Assembly: GCA_027859085.1 (NCBI GenBank)
Contig: JAQIBJ010000102.1
Coordinates: 37,366-101,365, forward strand
Reading direction: 5' to 3'
Source: Mycoplasmatota bacterium
GTDB taxonomy: Bacteria > Bacillota_I > Bacilli_A > Izemoplasmatales > Hujiaoplasmataceae
Length of the DNA: 64,000 nucleotides
The position numbers were made by a program, and so were the translations under genes. This document shows, in pieces, positions 46,319 to 55,982 of the stretch. The notes below the pieces were generated by a model. The model was not told where the DNA came from. It saw only the letters and a list, made by a program, of their open reading frames with translations, and made no database searches. The first letter of the stretch is position 1. Every line of letters starts with the position of its first letter.

Positions 46319-49152
46319 TTGATTTGATTGTAACCCTTTTTATTATTAGTGGAATTATAATTACACTATTAATTATCGCTATTTTATTACAAAAACTATA
46401 TTTATTAAGATTAAAAAACACTGAACCTATTATAAGAAATCATGTGTTTAATAAATTAAATCATCTTCAAACAAAACCAATTCATTTCTCTGAAAAGCGT
46501 TTATTCCGTAGTCTTCAATTAATTGAAGATCAAATTCAGTTATCTGGAAAAGACAGAGAAATGTTATTAGAAGAAGTGTTCACAGATAAGTTTTTAAAGA
46601 AACTAAAAAAAAGCACTAGAAGTCCTTTTTCTTTTAAAAGGCTAATTAGTGCTTATCAATTAAGTTATTGTATTGACTCTACGAATACTTTGCAACATTT
46701 AATTAGAATTGAAAAAAATGATGTGGTTTTGTATTATTTATTCTATTTTTCGATTAAACACATGAATCAAGCAATATACAATGAGTTGATTGATAAATTA
46801 GATGATATCAATGATACTGTATTAAACAGATTTTCAGTTCTTTTTGTAAATCATTATGATATTTTTAAACGTTATCTTTCTCAGAGTTTAGAAGCAATCA
46901 GTTATCCAATGTTATTGATTCATTTAAAGGTTTCAATAAATCATTCGGATTTTCAATTACCAAAATCAGTTTATAATTATATCAAAACCTTAATTTTTAA
47001 AGATGAATTAACAGAAGAAGAACTGACTCTTAGAGATTTAGGTTTGTCATTAATGGTGAGAAGAGAAGATGATTTTCTTTTAACCACAGATGTATTGCGA
47101 CATCATTTATTATCGGTAAGAAAGCATGGATATCATTTATTAGCAAAGCTAAAAACCATGCGCAGTATTGATCAATTATTTGATGCTTTAAACAATGATG
47201 AAGAAAATAATCAAATCGTCATTCAATCGATTATTGATATATTGAGTGATGGTGCTATGTTTAATAAATTGTTTTTTTACTACAATAAGTTTCCTTCAGG
47301 GATTAAAAGAAGAATCCTTGCTAAAATTGTTTCTGAGCGCATTAATTATTTAATCTTAAGATTGAATTCTAAAGATGATGAAATGGCAAGAAAAAATATT
47401 GAATTAATCATTGAACAACGCTATCTTGCGGGTATTATTGCTTTTATCAATAATAATAATGATTTAAATCTAGAAAAAACCATCTTTGAATTATTAGAAC
47501 CCGTTCTAAAACGAGATCCAAAAGCAAGAGATGAATTTCGCATGTATGTAAATCCTAGAATTCTATCTAGCTATGGTTATGAACCATTAGTTGTGGTTCC
47601 AGAACCTAAAGAAAAACAACCAAAAGAGCTTTCCAAAGTGATTTGGCTTACGATCATGTTTGTTTTTGCAATCATTCTATATCCATTGCTGTCCGTCATC
47701 AACCAATGGTCTAATATTGGAAGTATATCTTTATTTGAATTTCTAAAGAATATGGTATTAGATACCAATAAAAACTTGATTTATTATTTCTTAATTGCTA
47801 ATTTTATCTATTTAATGTTATTGATTATCTCTTTAAGAGGAAGTTATAAACAAAATCAATTATGGCAGATTAAATCACAGACCATGCTTTATGAAACGAA
47901 ACTTTTACCAGCCATTTCTATTATTGCGCCAGCTTATAATGAAGAAGTAAACATTATCACTAGCGTTAAATCGTTATTAAACTTGAAATATCCTGAATAT
48001 GAAGTCGTTGTGGTGAACGATGGTTCTAAAGACCAAACCTTAAGAGCACTTATTGAATACTTTAAATTAAAAAGACATAATTTAAATATCTTACCATACC
48101 TTAAAACAAAAGAAATTAGGGGGGTATACATTAATCCTGAATATCCTAATTTAGTGGTTGTTAATAAAGCCAATGGTGGTAAAGCTGATGCTTTAAATGT
48201 TGGAATAAATGTAGCAAAATACCCATATATATGTGGGATAGATGCAGATAGTGTCTTAGAACAAGATGCATTATTAAGACTCATGTCTACAATTTTAGAC
48301 CATAAACATCAACCTGTTGCAATGGGTGGCAATATTGTTCCAGCTAATGGCTGTGTGATTGATCATGGTTATGTTGAAGAAAAACATTTTCCTAAAGAAT
48401 CTTTAACACGTTTTCAAGCATTAGAATACTTAAGAGCCTTTACAACCGGTCGAATTGGTTGGAGCGAAATGAAGAGTTTGTTAATTATATCAGGTGCTTT
48501 TGGCTTGTTCTATAAAAAAGACATCGTGAATATAGGTGGTTATATCACAAGTTCTGGAAAATTAAAAAAAGACAGTGTTGGTGAAGATATGGAATTAGTG
48601 GTTCGTTTAACCATTAATCGCATGAAACGGAATAAGAAACAATATATTGGCTACGTCTATCATGCGAATTGCTATACTGAATTGCCAAGTGATTTATCCA
48701 CACTCTTAAGTCAAAGAAATAGATGGCATCGTGGACTGATTGATATCTTAAGTTATCATCGAAAAGTATTATTAAATCCAAAATATAAACAAATTGGCTT
48801 AATTGCTACACCATATTTTTATATTTTTGAAGTATTGGGTCCATTCTTTGAATGGATTGGTTATTCAATGTTGGTGATTAGCCTAATATTAGGCTTTGCA
48901 GCACCAATGATTGTGATTGGCATCTTTGGATTATCGATTGCCCTCGGAATGGTCATATCATTATTTTCATTGTTAATTGAAGAATCTCAATCTACATTTT
49001 CCACAAGAAAAGAGTCTTTTTATCTCCTCTTGTATGCAATACTAGAGAATTTTGGTTACAGACAAATACTTTCTTTACATAGAATCTATTCATTCTTCAC
49101 CGCGTTATTTGAAAAAGGTAAATGGGGTGAACAAAAACGTAAAGGCATTTAA
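46315..49152 (+). CDS. Membrane GT2 processive glycosyltransferase with N-terminal HEAT-like region
   Basis: AISIIAPAYNEEVNIITSVKSLL, VVNDGSKD, GIDADSVLEQD, GEDMELVVRL, LSQRNRWHRG (QxxRW); TMs before and after the GT core; ATGA overlap with upstream gene. Confidence 0.85.
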   Translation: MIDLIVTLFIISGIIITLLIIAILLQKLYLLRLKNTEPIIRNHVFNKLNHLQTKPIHFSEKRLFRSLQLIEDQIQLSGKDREMLLEEVFTDKFLKKLKKSTRSPFSFKRLISAYQLSYCIDSTNTLQHLIRIEKNDVVLYYLFYFSIKHMNQAIYNELIDKLDDINDTVLNRFSVLFVNHYDIFKRYLSQSLEAISYPMLLIHLKVSINHSDFQLPKSVYNYIKTLIFKDELTEEELTLRDLGLSLMVRREDDFLLTTDVLRHHLLSVRKHGYHLLAKLKTMRSIDQLFDALNNDEENNQIVIQSIIDILSDGAMFNKLFFYYNKFPSGIKRRILAKIVSERINYLILRLNSKDDEMARKNIELIIEQRYLAGIIAFINNNNDLNLEKTIFELLEPVLKRDPKARDEFRMYVNPRILSSYGYEPLVVVPEPKEKQPKELSKVIWLTIMFVFAIILYPLLSVINQWSNIGSISLFEFLKNMVLDTNKNLIYYFLIANFIYLMLLIISLRGSYKQNQLWQIKSQTMLYETKLLPAISIIAPAYNEEVNIITSVKSLLNLKYPEYEVVVVNDGSKDQTLRALIEYFKLKRHNLNILPYLKTKEIRGVYINPEYPNLVVVNKANGGKADALNVGINVAKYPYICGIDADSVLEQDALLRLMSTILDHKHQPVAMGGNIVPANGCVIDHGYVEEKHFPKESLTRFQALEYLRAFTTGRIGWSEMKSLLIISGAFGLFYKKDIVNIGGYITSSGKLKKDSVGEDMELVVRLTINRMKRNKKQYIGYVYHANCYTELPSDLSTLLSQRNRWHRGLIDILSYHRKVLLNPKYKQIGLIATPYFYIFEVLGPFFEWIGYSMLVISLILGFAAPMIVIGIFGLSIALGMVISLFSLLIEESQSTFSTRKESFYLLLYAILENFGYRQILSLHRIYSFFTALFEKGKWGEQKRKGI

Positions 49153-49162
49153 AAAGACGAAA

Positions 49163-50404
49163 CTACTTAGTTTCACCTTTTTTTGCTTTAATAATCTTTT
49201 CATTCTTTTTATATTCTTCAGCATAAGCACTTTCGATTTTTGTGTGTGTTTGTGGCTGATAATAGACTTTACCTTGTAATTCTTTGGGTAAGTAATCCTG
49301 ATTGACAATATGATTTGGATAATCATGCGCGTATTTATAGTCTTTGGCATTGTCATAAGTCGGATTATTGATTAAATGTGATGGTACTTGATAGGTTTTG
49401 CCTTCTTCGACATCTTTAGCCGCTTGTCCAATGGCTAAATGAGCTGCATTAGATTTTGGCGAAATACACATGTCTATTGTTATCGCACTTAAGGCGTTAT
49501 AAGCTTCAGGTAATCCGATTTCTTCAGCAATACTACAAGCTGCATGAACTTTCACACCCATCATTGGACTTGCAAGTCCAATGTCTTCATAAACAATCGC
49601 TTTAATACGTCTTACAAGAGATTTTAAATCCCCTGCCGCTAATAATCTAGCTAAATAATATAAAGCAGCGTTTACATCGCTACCTCTGACTGATTTATGA
49701 AATGCACTTAAGACATCATAATAGTCATCACCTGTTTTAAAGGCAGAAATTTGGGCTTGTGGTAAATACTTTTTTGCTTCATCAATCGTTAAGTGTGTTT
49801 GATCACTAGCATTAATGATGAGTTCAAGCATATTAATCGCTGAACGCACTTCATTATTCGACGCCACTGCGATCAAATGGTAGACAAAATCATCAATAGA
49901 TATTTTTGGTAATAAAGATGATAAATCTAGTGATTTCAAATAACTTTCAATTTGTTCAGTACTTGGTTTGGTTAATTTATAGATTGACACACGACTTCTT
50001 ACAGCAGGATTCACTGCAATGTAAGGGTTCTCTGTGGTTAAACCAATCATGATGATAATGCCTTTTTCGACATATGGCAACAAATAATCTTGAATATCAC
50101 GATTCATTCGATGAATCTCATCGATGATTAAAAGTGTCTTATCATACATCTTCGCTGCTTCAATAATCTCTCTTAAAGACTTTTTGTTGTCAGTAGAAGC
50201 ATTGAAGTTAAAATGGTTTAATGGATAGTAACTGGCGATGATTTTAGCCAAGGTTGTTTTTCCAACGCCTGTAGCGCCATAAAGAATTAAAGATGTTAAA
50301 CGATCTTTTTTGATTAAATTTTCTAAAACACCAATTAAACGATCATTACCAATGACTTCTTTAAATGATGTTGGTCTTAATTTATCCGCTAATGGTTGAT
50401 ACAT
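49163..50404 (-). CDS. rarA: Replication-associated recombination AAA+ ATPase (RarA/MgsA)
   Basis: MYQPLADKLRPTSFKEVIGNDRLIG, LYGATGVGKTTLA, LLIIDEIHRMNRDIQDYLLP, DDYYDVLSAFHKSVRGSDVNAALYYLARLLAAGD. Confidence 0.95.
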   Translation of the reverse strand: MYQPLADKLRPTSFKEVIGNDRLIGVLENLIKKDRLTSLILYGATGVGKTTLAKIIASYYPLNHFNFNASTDNKKSLREIIEAAKMYDKTLLIIDEIHRMNRDIQDYLLPYVEKGIIIMIGLTTENPYIAVNPAVRSRVSIYKLTKPSTEQIESYLKSLDLSSLLPKISIDDFVYHLIAVASNNEVRSAINMLELIINASDQTHLTIDEAKKYLPQAQISAFKTGDDYYDVLSAFHKSVRGSDVNAALYYLARLLAAGDLKSLVRRIKAIVYEDIGLASPMMGVKVHAACSIAEEIGLPEAYNALSAITIDMCISPKSNAAHLAIGQAAKDVEEGKTYQVPSHLINNPTYDNAKDYKYAHDYPNHIVNQDYLPKELQGKVYYQPQTHTKIESAYAEEYKKNEKIIKAKKGETK

Positions 50405-50501
50405 TTTGACCTCCTGAATACTATATTATTATATCATAACTTGGCAAATAGATGAAAAAATCATATAATGGTTGTATGACTAAATTATAAAGGGTGATCA
50501 T

Positions 50502-51398
50502 ATGTTTAAAAAAGAGATTGAACGATTAAAAAAAGAAAAAAATGCCGTCATTCTAGCCCATTTTTATCAAAATGATGAGGTTCAAGATATTGCGGATTAT
50601 GTAGGGGATTCATTGGCGTTAAGTAAAATAGCCGCATCCACAAAAGCGGACATTATTGTTTTTTGTGGGGTGTATTTTATGGCAGAAACCGCTAAAATAC
50701 TTTCTCCAGATAAAAAAGTATTATTGCCAAAGTTAAATTCATTATGTCGCATGGCATCTATGATTGATTATAATGAGTTAAAATCATATAAAGAAGCCAA
50801 CCCTGACACAATGATAGTCACTTATGTCAATACCAGAGCGAATATTAAAGCGTTATCCGACATCATTGTGACCAGTTCAAATGCTGAAAAGATTGTGAAA
50901 AACTTCCCAAAAAAGAAAATCATGTATGTACCTGATAAGAATTTAGGGACTTATTTAAGACATATCACGAATCAAGACATCTCTGTTTGGCCAGGTTTTT
51001 GTTATATCCATGATTTATTAACTGCTAAGGAAGTCAAAAAAATGCGTGAAGAACATCCCGAAGCTAAAGTATTGGTTCATCCTGAAGCACCGTTAAAAGT
51101 GCTATTAGAAGCAGATTTTGTTGGGTCTACAAAGAATATATTAGATTATACAAACAATTCTGATGTTAAAGCATTTATCATTGGGACCGATAAAGGCTTA
51201 ATTCATGCTTTAAAGAAGCAAAATCCTGATAAATCATATTACTTATTATCAAAGGGATTAAATTGCTTAAACATGAAAACCATAACCTTAGAAGATGTAT
51301 ATCATTCACTTAATGAAGAAAAATTTGACATAGAAGTCGAAAAAGAAATTCAAGAGAAAGCAGTCATTGCCTTAAATCGCATGATGGAACTCAGTTAA
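50502..51398 (+). CDS. nadA: Quinolinate synthase
   Basis: NAVILAHFYQNDEVQDIADYVGDSLALSK, VFCGVYFMAETAKIL, WPGFCYIHD. Confidence 0.96.
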   Translation: MFKKEIERLKKEKNAVILAHFYQNDEVQDIADYVGDSLALSKIAASTKADIIVFCGVYFMAETAKILSPDKKVLLPKLNSLCRMASMIDYNELKSYKEANPDTMIVTYVNTRANIKALSDIIVTSSNAEKIVKNFPKKKIMYVPDKNLGTYLRHITNQDISVWPGFCYIHDLLTAKEVKKMREEHPEAKVLVHPEAPLKVLLEADFVGSTKNILDYTNNSDVKAFIIGTDKGLIHALKKQNPDKSYYLLSKGLNCLNMKTITLEDVYHSLNEEKFDIEVEKEIQEKAVIALNRMMELS

Positions 51399-52897
51399 TG
51401 AAAAAGACAGATGTATTGATTGTTGGCACTGGATTGGCCGGCTTATTCACTGCTTTAAACCTAGATGAATCAATCAATGTGGTGATTATATCTAAAACAA
51501 AGATTCAATTGTCCAATTCTGTACTTGCACAGGGTGGTATCGCTTGTGAGTACAACGATGATCAACAATTACATCAAGCGCATATCAATGATACATTAAA
51601 AGCTGGATCAATGTTAAATGATCCAGAATCCGTTGAATTTTTAGTTGAAAAAGCTCATGAATCAGTCAAAAAACTGATATCTTTTGGTGTTCAATTCGAT
51701 ATTGGGGATGATAATTTGTTCTTAGTGACTAAAGAAGGCGGTCATTCATCAAGAAGAATCTTTCATAGTGGTGGTGATGCGACAGGTAAAAATGTCACAG
51801 GTTCACTGATTATTCAATTAATGCAAAAGAAAAACATTGAATTTATGGAAGAAACCATGGCGTTAAACTTGTTGGTGGATGATAAAGAAGTTATTGGCAT
51901 GTCATGTTTGGATAGGCATGAGCAAATATTCCCTATATACGCTAAAAAAGTTGTTTTGGCGACTGGAGGTATTGGTTCTGTATATAATTCAACCACAAAC
52001 GATTTATTGGCCACTGGTGATGGTATTGGCATCGCTTATCGACAAGATGTCCATATAAGTCATATGGAATTTGTTCAATTCCATCCCACTGCATTTTATA
52101 ATGAAAACAATCATTCAAGACAACGGTTTTTAATCACTGAAGCATTACGTGGAGAAGGCGCATACCTTGTAAACGTTGAAAATGAACGATTTATGAAGAA
52201 ATATAGCCCGGAATTGATGGAATTAGCACCTAGAGACATTGTTTCTCAAGCAATTTTTAAAGAAATGTATGATACTTGGACAGATCATGTCTTTTTAGAT
52301 ACAAGACATTTAGATCCTAAATATTTACAATCACGTTTTCCAACAGTATTTAACCATTTAAAGGAAAATGGTGTAATTTTAGGGGTGGATTTAATCCCTG
52401 TTGCGCCTTGTGAACACTTTTTATGTGGTGGTATAGACACTGATTTACGTGGAAGAACCAGCTTAAAAAGCCTATACGCAGTGGGTGAAACAGCAAATAC
52501 TGGTGTTCATGGCGCCAATAGATTGGCATCTAATTCATTATTAGAGTGTTTGGTCTTTGCGATGGCTGCTTCAGGAGATATTTATAAAAACTTAAAAGAT
52601 TCAAAACCAATGAAAGAAATGTCAATAGCATCAAATGATGTCTATAATTACAACTATAAACCCATTCGTAAGAAGATTGGTGATTATATGGATGAGCATG
52701 TCAGTATCGTTAGAGAACAATCTGGGTTACAATTAACCATAGAGGTTATTGAAAAAATCCTTATAAACTTAGAAAAGTATCCAAACCAAACTAAAAACTA
52801 TTATGAAACGTTAAATTTGGCATCTACAGCTTATTTAATCACAAAACAAGCATTAGAACGTGTTAAAAGCATCGGATGTCATTACAGAATAAATTAG
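51398..52897 (+). CDS. nadB: L-aspartate oxidase
   Basis: DVLIVGTGLAGLFTALNL, LAQGGIACEYNDDQ, GGIDTDLRGRTSLKSLYAVGETANTGVHGANRLASNSLLECLVF. Confidence 0.96.
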   Translation: MKKTDVLIVGTGLAGLFTALNLDESINVVIISKTKIQLSNSVLAQGGIACEYNDDQQLHQAHINDTLKAGSMLNDPESVEFLVEKAHESVKKLISFGVQFDIGDDNLFLVTKEGGHSSRRIFHSGGDATGKNVTGSLIIQLMQKKNIEFMEETMALNLLVDDKEVIGMSCLDRHEQIFPIYAKKVVLATGGIGSVYNSTTNDLLATGDGIGIAYRQDVHISHMEFVQFHPTAFYNENNHSRQRFLITEALRGEGAYLVNVENERFMKKYSPELMELAPRDIVSQAIFKEMYDTWTDHVFLDTRHLDPKYLQSRFPTVFNHLKENGVILGVDLIPVAPCEHFLCGGIDTDLRGRTSLKSLYAVGETANTGVHGANRLASNSLLECLVFAMAASGDIYKNLKDSKPMKEMSIASNDVYNYNYKPIRKKIGDYMDEHVSIVREQSGLQLTIEVIEKILINLEKYPNQTKNYYETLNLASTAYLITKQALERVKSIGCHYRIN

Positions 52898-52905
52898 GAG
52901 GCATT

Positions 52906-53697
52906 ATGAGAATACAAAACTATAAAGCAAACTACCATACCCACTGTCACCTATGCAATCACGCAATAGGCACAGTCGAAGATTATGTTGTAAAAGCCAT
53001 CCATAATGGTTTTCAAGCCATTGGCATAAGTGATCATGCACCTTTAGATTTCCTTGAAGAACGCTCTTTACGTATGTCTGTAGATGATTATCCTAAATAT
53101 ATTAAGGAATTGAAACACGCTATTGTGCATTATTTAGAGTATATATTGATCTATCGCTCTTTAGAAATAGAGTATTTTCCATTCCTACATGAACATTATC
53201 AAGACTTATTAACCCAATTAGACTACTTAATACTTGGTCAACACTACATTCAAGATGGAGATGACTTAAAAAGTGTCTTTAAAATAAGATCGTTAAATGA
53301 ATTAAAAATATATAAAGACACAGTAATTGAAGCCATGAACACAGGTTATTTCAAAATATTAGCCCATCCAGACATCTTTTTAATCAATCAAGGGGCGTTA
53401 AGCCAAGAGATTTTAGATATGTGTGAAGAGATTATTGATGTGGCAATAGAGAATAATGTCTTATTGGAATTGAATGCAAATGGACTAAGAAAGAAAAAAC
53501 ACAAAGAAGATGGCATCTGGTATCCTAAATATCCGAGGAATGAATTTTGGGAAATCGTAAGCCAAAAGAAAGCCAAAACAATTATCAGTGCAGATGCTCA
53601 TGATCCGAATCACTTAGTTGATGAAGCAATGGATGAAGCATATGAATTAGCAAGGCATCTCTCATTAGAAGTAGAAGAAGAATTGGTCTTAGACTGA
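52906..53697 (+). CDS. PHP-domain histidinol-phosphatase-like protein; start refined from 52876
   Basis: NYHTHCHLCNHAIGTVEDYVVKAIHNGFQAIGISDHAPL, ILAHPDIFL, ISADAHDPNHL; AGGAGG before ATG. Confidence 0.85.
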   Translation: MRIQNYKANYHTHCHLCNHAIGTVEDYVVKAIHNGFQAIGISDHAPLDFLEERSLRMSVDDYPKYIKELKHAIVHYLEYILIYRSLEIEYFPFLHEHYQDLLTQLDYLILGQHYIQDGDDLKSVFKIRSLNELKIYKDTVIEAMNTGYFKILAHPDIFLINQGALSQEILDMCEEIIDVAIENNVLLELNANGLRKKKHKEDGIWYPKYPRNEFWEIVSQKKAKTIISADAHDPNHLVDEAMDEAYELARHLSLEVEEELVLD

Positions 53698-53973
53698 TTC
53701 TTTTTTTAATGTTAAAATTTGGACGCTAAGCAATTTGAATATACATACCCATATATGAACCTATAACATTAGGTAAAAATTAAAAATCAGGCAAATTTTC
53801 AAAAAAATAGTACGTTGAATCATTAAACGTTTATATGCATTAATTAATATATTCATCGAATGAATTTGACCCTGATTAATACCGGTCAATAGAAGCTACA
53901 ACCATAGATTAATACATCATTAAATTCAAATGAATATGTTTCGTGGATAATTCCACTATTTTATTTATCTATG

Positions 53974-54005
<32 letters not shown>

Positions 54006-54217
54006 TGATATCGTTATCTATATGGCGCGCTTATGTGAACTTTTGTTAACACTGTTAGTAAACGGGTTCTTGTTTTACTTGTAAATATAGACCTTTAGAT
54101 TTCAGTCTATGAAAATACGTTTGAAAATAGTTGGTCGTTTTATATTAAACTTCATTTTAAGGATTTCATTTTGAATATCTTGTGTTATAATATTCTTGTA
54201 TAGAAAGGTGGATGCTA

Positions 54218-55195
54218 ATGAAAAAAATCTACATGATATTCACTGGAGGTACAATATCGATGAAACTCGATAATACATCTCACAGTGTTAAACCTGCTCT
54301 TTCTGCTGAAGAAATTATGCAAAACTTTTTAGGACCAGATTTCACACATGATACTGAGGTCATTGAATTCTCAGAAATTCCTTCACCATCAATGTCACCT
54401 GATATGATGCTTGAAATATCTCATATTATAAAAAGGATCATTCGCGACGAAGATCCATTAGGGTTTATTGTTGTTCATGGGACAGATACTTTAGAGGAAA
54501 CAGCTTTCTTTTTAGATACATCCATTGAAACTGAGTTACCAATTGTATTAACCGGTTCAATGAAAAGCTCATCTGATTTAGGATTTGATGGTGTTAATAA
54601 CCTTGTGTCATCTATTTTAGTGGTTCGTTCACCTCGTTCTAGAGGTCGTGGTGTTTTGGTTGTAATGAATGATCAGATTAATGCAGCTAGTGAGGTAACA
54701 AAAAGTAACACATTAACCTTAGATACTTTTAAGTCACTTGATTATGGTCCTGTCGGTATAGTTGATAATAAAGAGGTTATATACCATCGTTTAGTCACAA
54801 TTTTCCGAAATAAGGTTCAAATAGATAATCTTGTCCATGATGTTCATCTAATCAAGGCCTGTGCCGGTCAAGATTCACTGATGATGAACTATCTCATCGA
54901 CCAAGGCGCAAATGGCTTTGTTATTGAGGCTTTAGGTAGAGGAAATGTCCCACCATTGATGATTAAAGGCATACAAAAGGCAATTGATCATGATATTCCT
55001 GTTGTTATTGCTTCAAGATGTCCTTCAGGAAGAACTTTAGACAGTTATGGTTATGTTGGTGGCGGTAAGTATTTAACTAATATGGGCTGTATTATGTCTA
55101 CTTCTTTAAATGGTCAAAAAGCGAGAATCCTATTAATGCTTGCGTTATCGAAGTCTAAAGAATATGATTTTTTAAAAGGATTATTTACAATATAA
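54218..55195 (+). CDS. ansA: L-asparaginase (type I-like)
   Basis: IYMIFTGGTISMK, GFIVVHGTDTLEETAFFLD, IVLTGSMKSSSDLGFDG, GANGFVIEALGRGNVPP. Confidence 0.93.
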   Translation: MKKIYMIFTGGTISMKLDNTSHSVKPALSAEEIMQNFLGPDFTHDTEVIEFSEIPSPSMSPDMMLEISHIIKRIIRDEDPLGFIVVHGTDTLEETAFFLDTSIETELPIVLTGSMKSSSDLGFDGVNNLVSSILVVRSPRSRGRGVLVVMNDQINAASEVTKSNTLTLDTFKSLDYGPVGIVDNKEVIYHRLVTIFRNKVQIDNLVHDVHLIKACAGQDSLMMNYLIDQGANGFVIEALGRGNVPPLMIKGIQKAIDHDIPVVIASRCPSGRTLDSYGYVGGGKYLTNMGCIMSTSLNGQKARILLMLALSKSKEYDFLKGLFTI

Positions 55196-55235
55196 AAAAA
55201 ACTCCTGATTTATTCTTCATCAGGAGTTTTTTGTT
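55196..55235. terminator. Bidirectional intrinsic terminator ansA/ruvA
   Basis: AAAACTCCTGAT..ATCAGGAGTTTT followed by TTTG. Confidence 0.88.
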
Positions 55236-55311
55236 TGCCTTCTTTTGTTTTCAATAATTCATTTATTTGTTTAACTTCTTTTTTATATTTCTTTTGTGGA
55301 ACAATAAGATG

Positions 55312-55863
55312 TTATTTTAGCATTAAAGACAATGCATCTTTGATTAAAGCATTGGTATCTTTTGATTCATCTAACTTAGACATTACTTTAGAAATCTCTC
55401 TAGGACTATAGCCTAAAGCTTTTAAGGCTTCTTCAACTTCCATAAAGGTTTCTGAGACCACTTTTGTCTCTAAATCAATCTTTCCTTGTAAATCAAGGAT
55501 GATTTGCTTAGATGATTTCGGTCCAATACCAGGAAATTTCTGTAAATACTTGGCATCGCCTGATTCAATAGCATCAGCAATTGAGTTCACTGGACCACTG
55601 GCCAATATAGCCACTGCACTTTTTGGGCCAATTCCTGATACAGAAATCAACTTCATGAATAATTCCCTTGCCTCTTTTGTTTTAAAACCATACAAACTGA
55701 TATCATCATCACTGACCTTTTGATAGGTATAGATAATGATGTCTTCATCTAATTTAAAATTATAAGGATTTGGTGTCACAATTAAATAACCAATACCATG
55801 ATTCTCAATGGTTAAGTATTTAGGGGTAATTTCTTTAACTGTCCCTTTAATATAACTATACAT
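55312..55863 (-). CDS. ruvA: Holliday junction branch migration protein RuvA; start refined from 55908
   Basis: MYSYIKGTVKEITPKYLTIENHGIGYLI, FMKLISVSGIGPKSAVAIL, LQKFPGIGPKSSKQIILDL; AGGAGGAT upstream of ATG. Confidence 0.93.
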   Translation of the reverse strand: MYSYIKGTVKEITPKYLTIENHGIGYLIVTPNPYNFKLDEDIIIYTYQKVSDDDISLYGFKTKEARELFMKLISVSGIGPKSAVAILASGPVNSIADAIESGDAKYLQKFPGIGPKSSKQIILDLQGKIDLETKVVSETFMEVEEALKALGYSPREISKVMSKLDESKDTNALIKDALSLMLK

Positions 55864-55982
55864 AGATCCTCCTGTCAAAATTCCATCACATTTATAACAT
55901 ATAAGCAACTTATAAACATTACTTTATAATCAATTAAATAATATATTCTTATAACATTTCCAACACTTTGTTTTTTGAAAAT

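Noticed and set aside
49052-49356. ORFs 49052-49279 (+) and 49105-49356 (-)
   Set aside because: Overlap ends of GT2 and rarA; Phe/Lys-rich artefacts over the intergenic hairpin.
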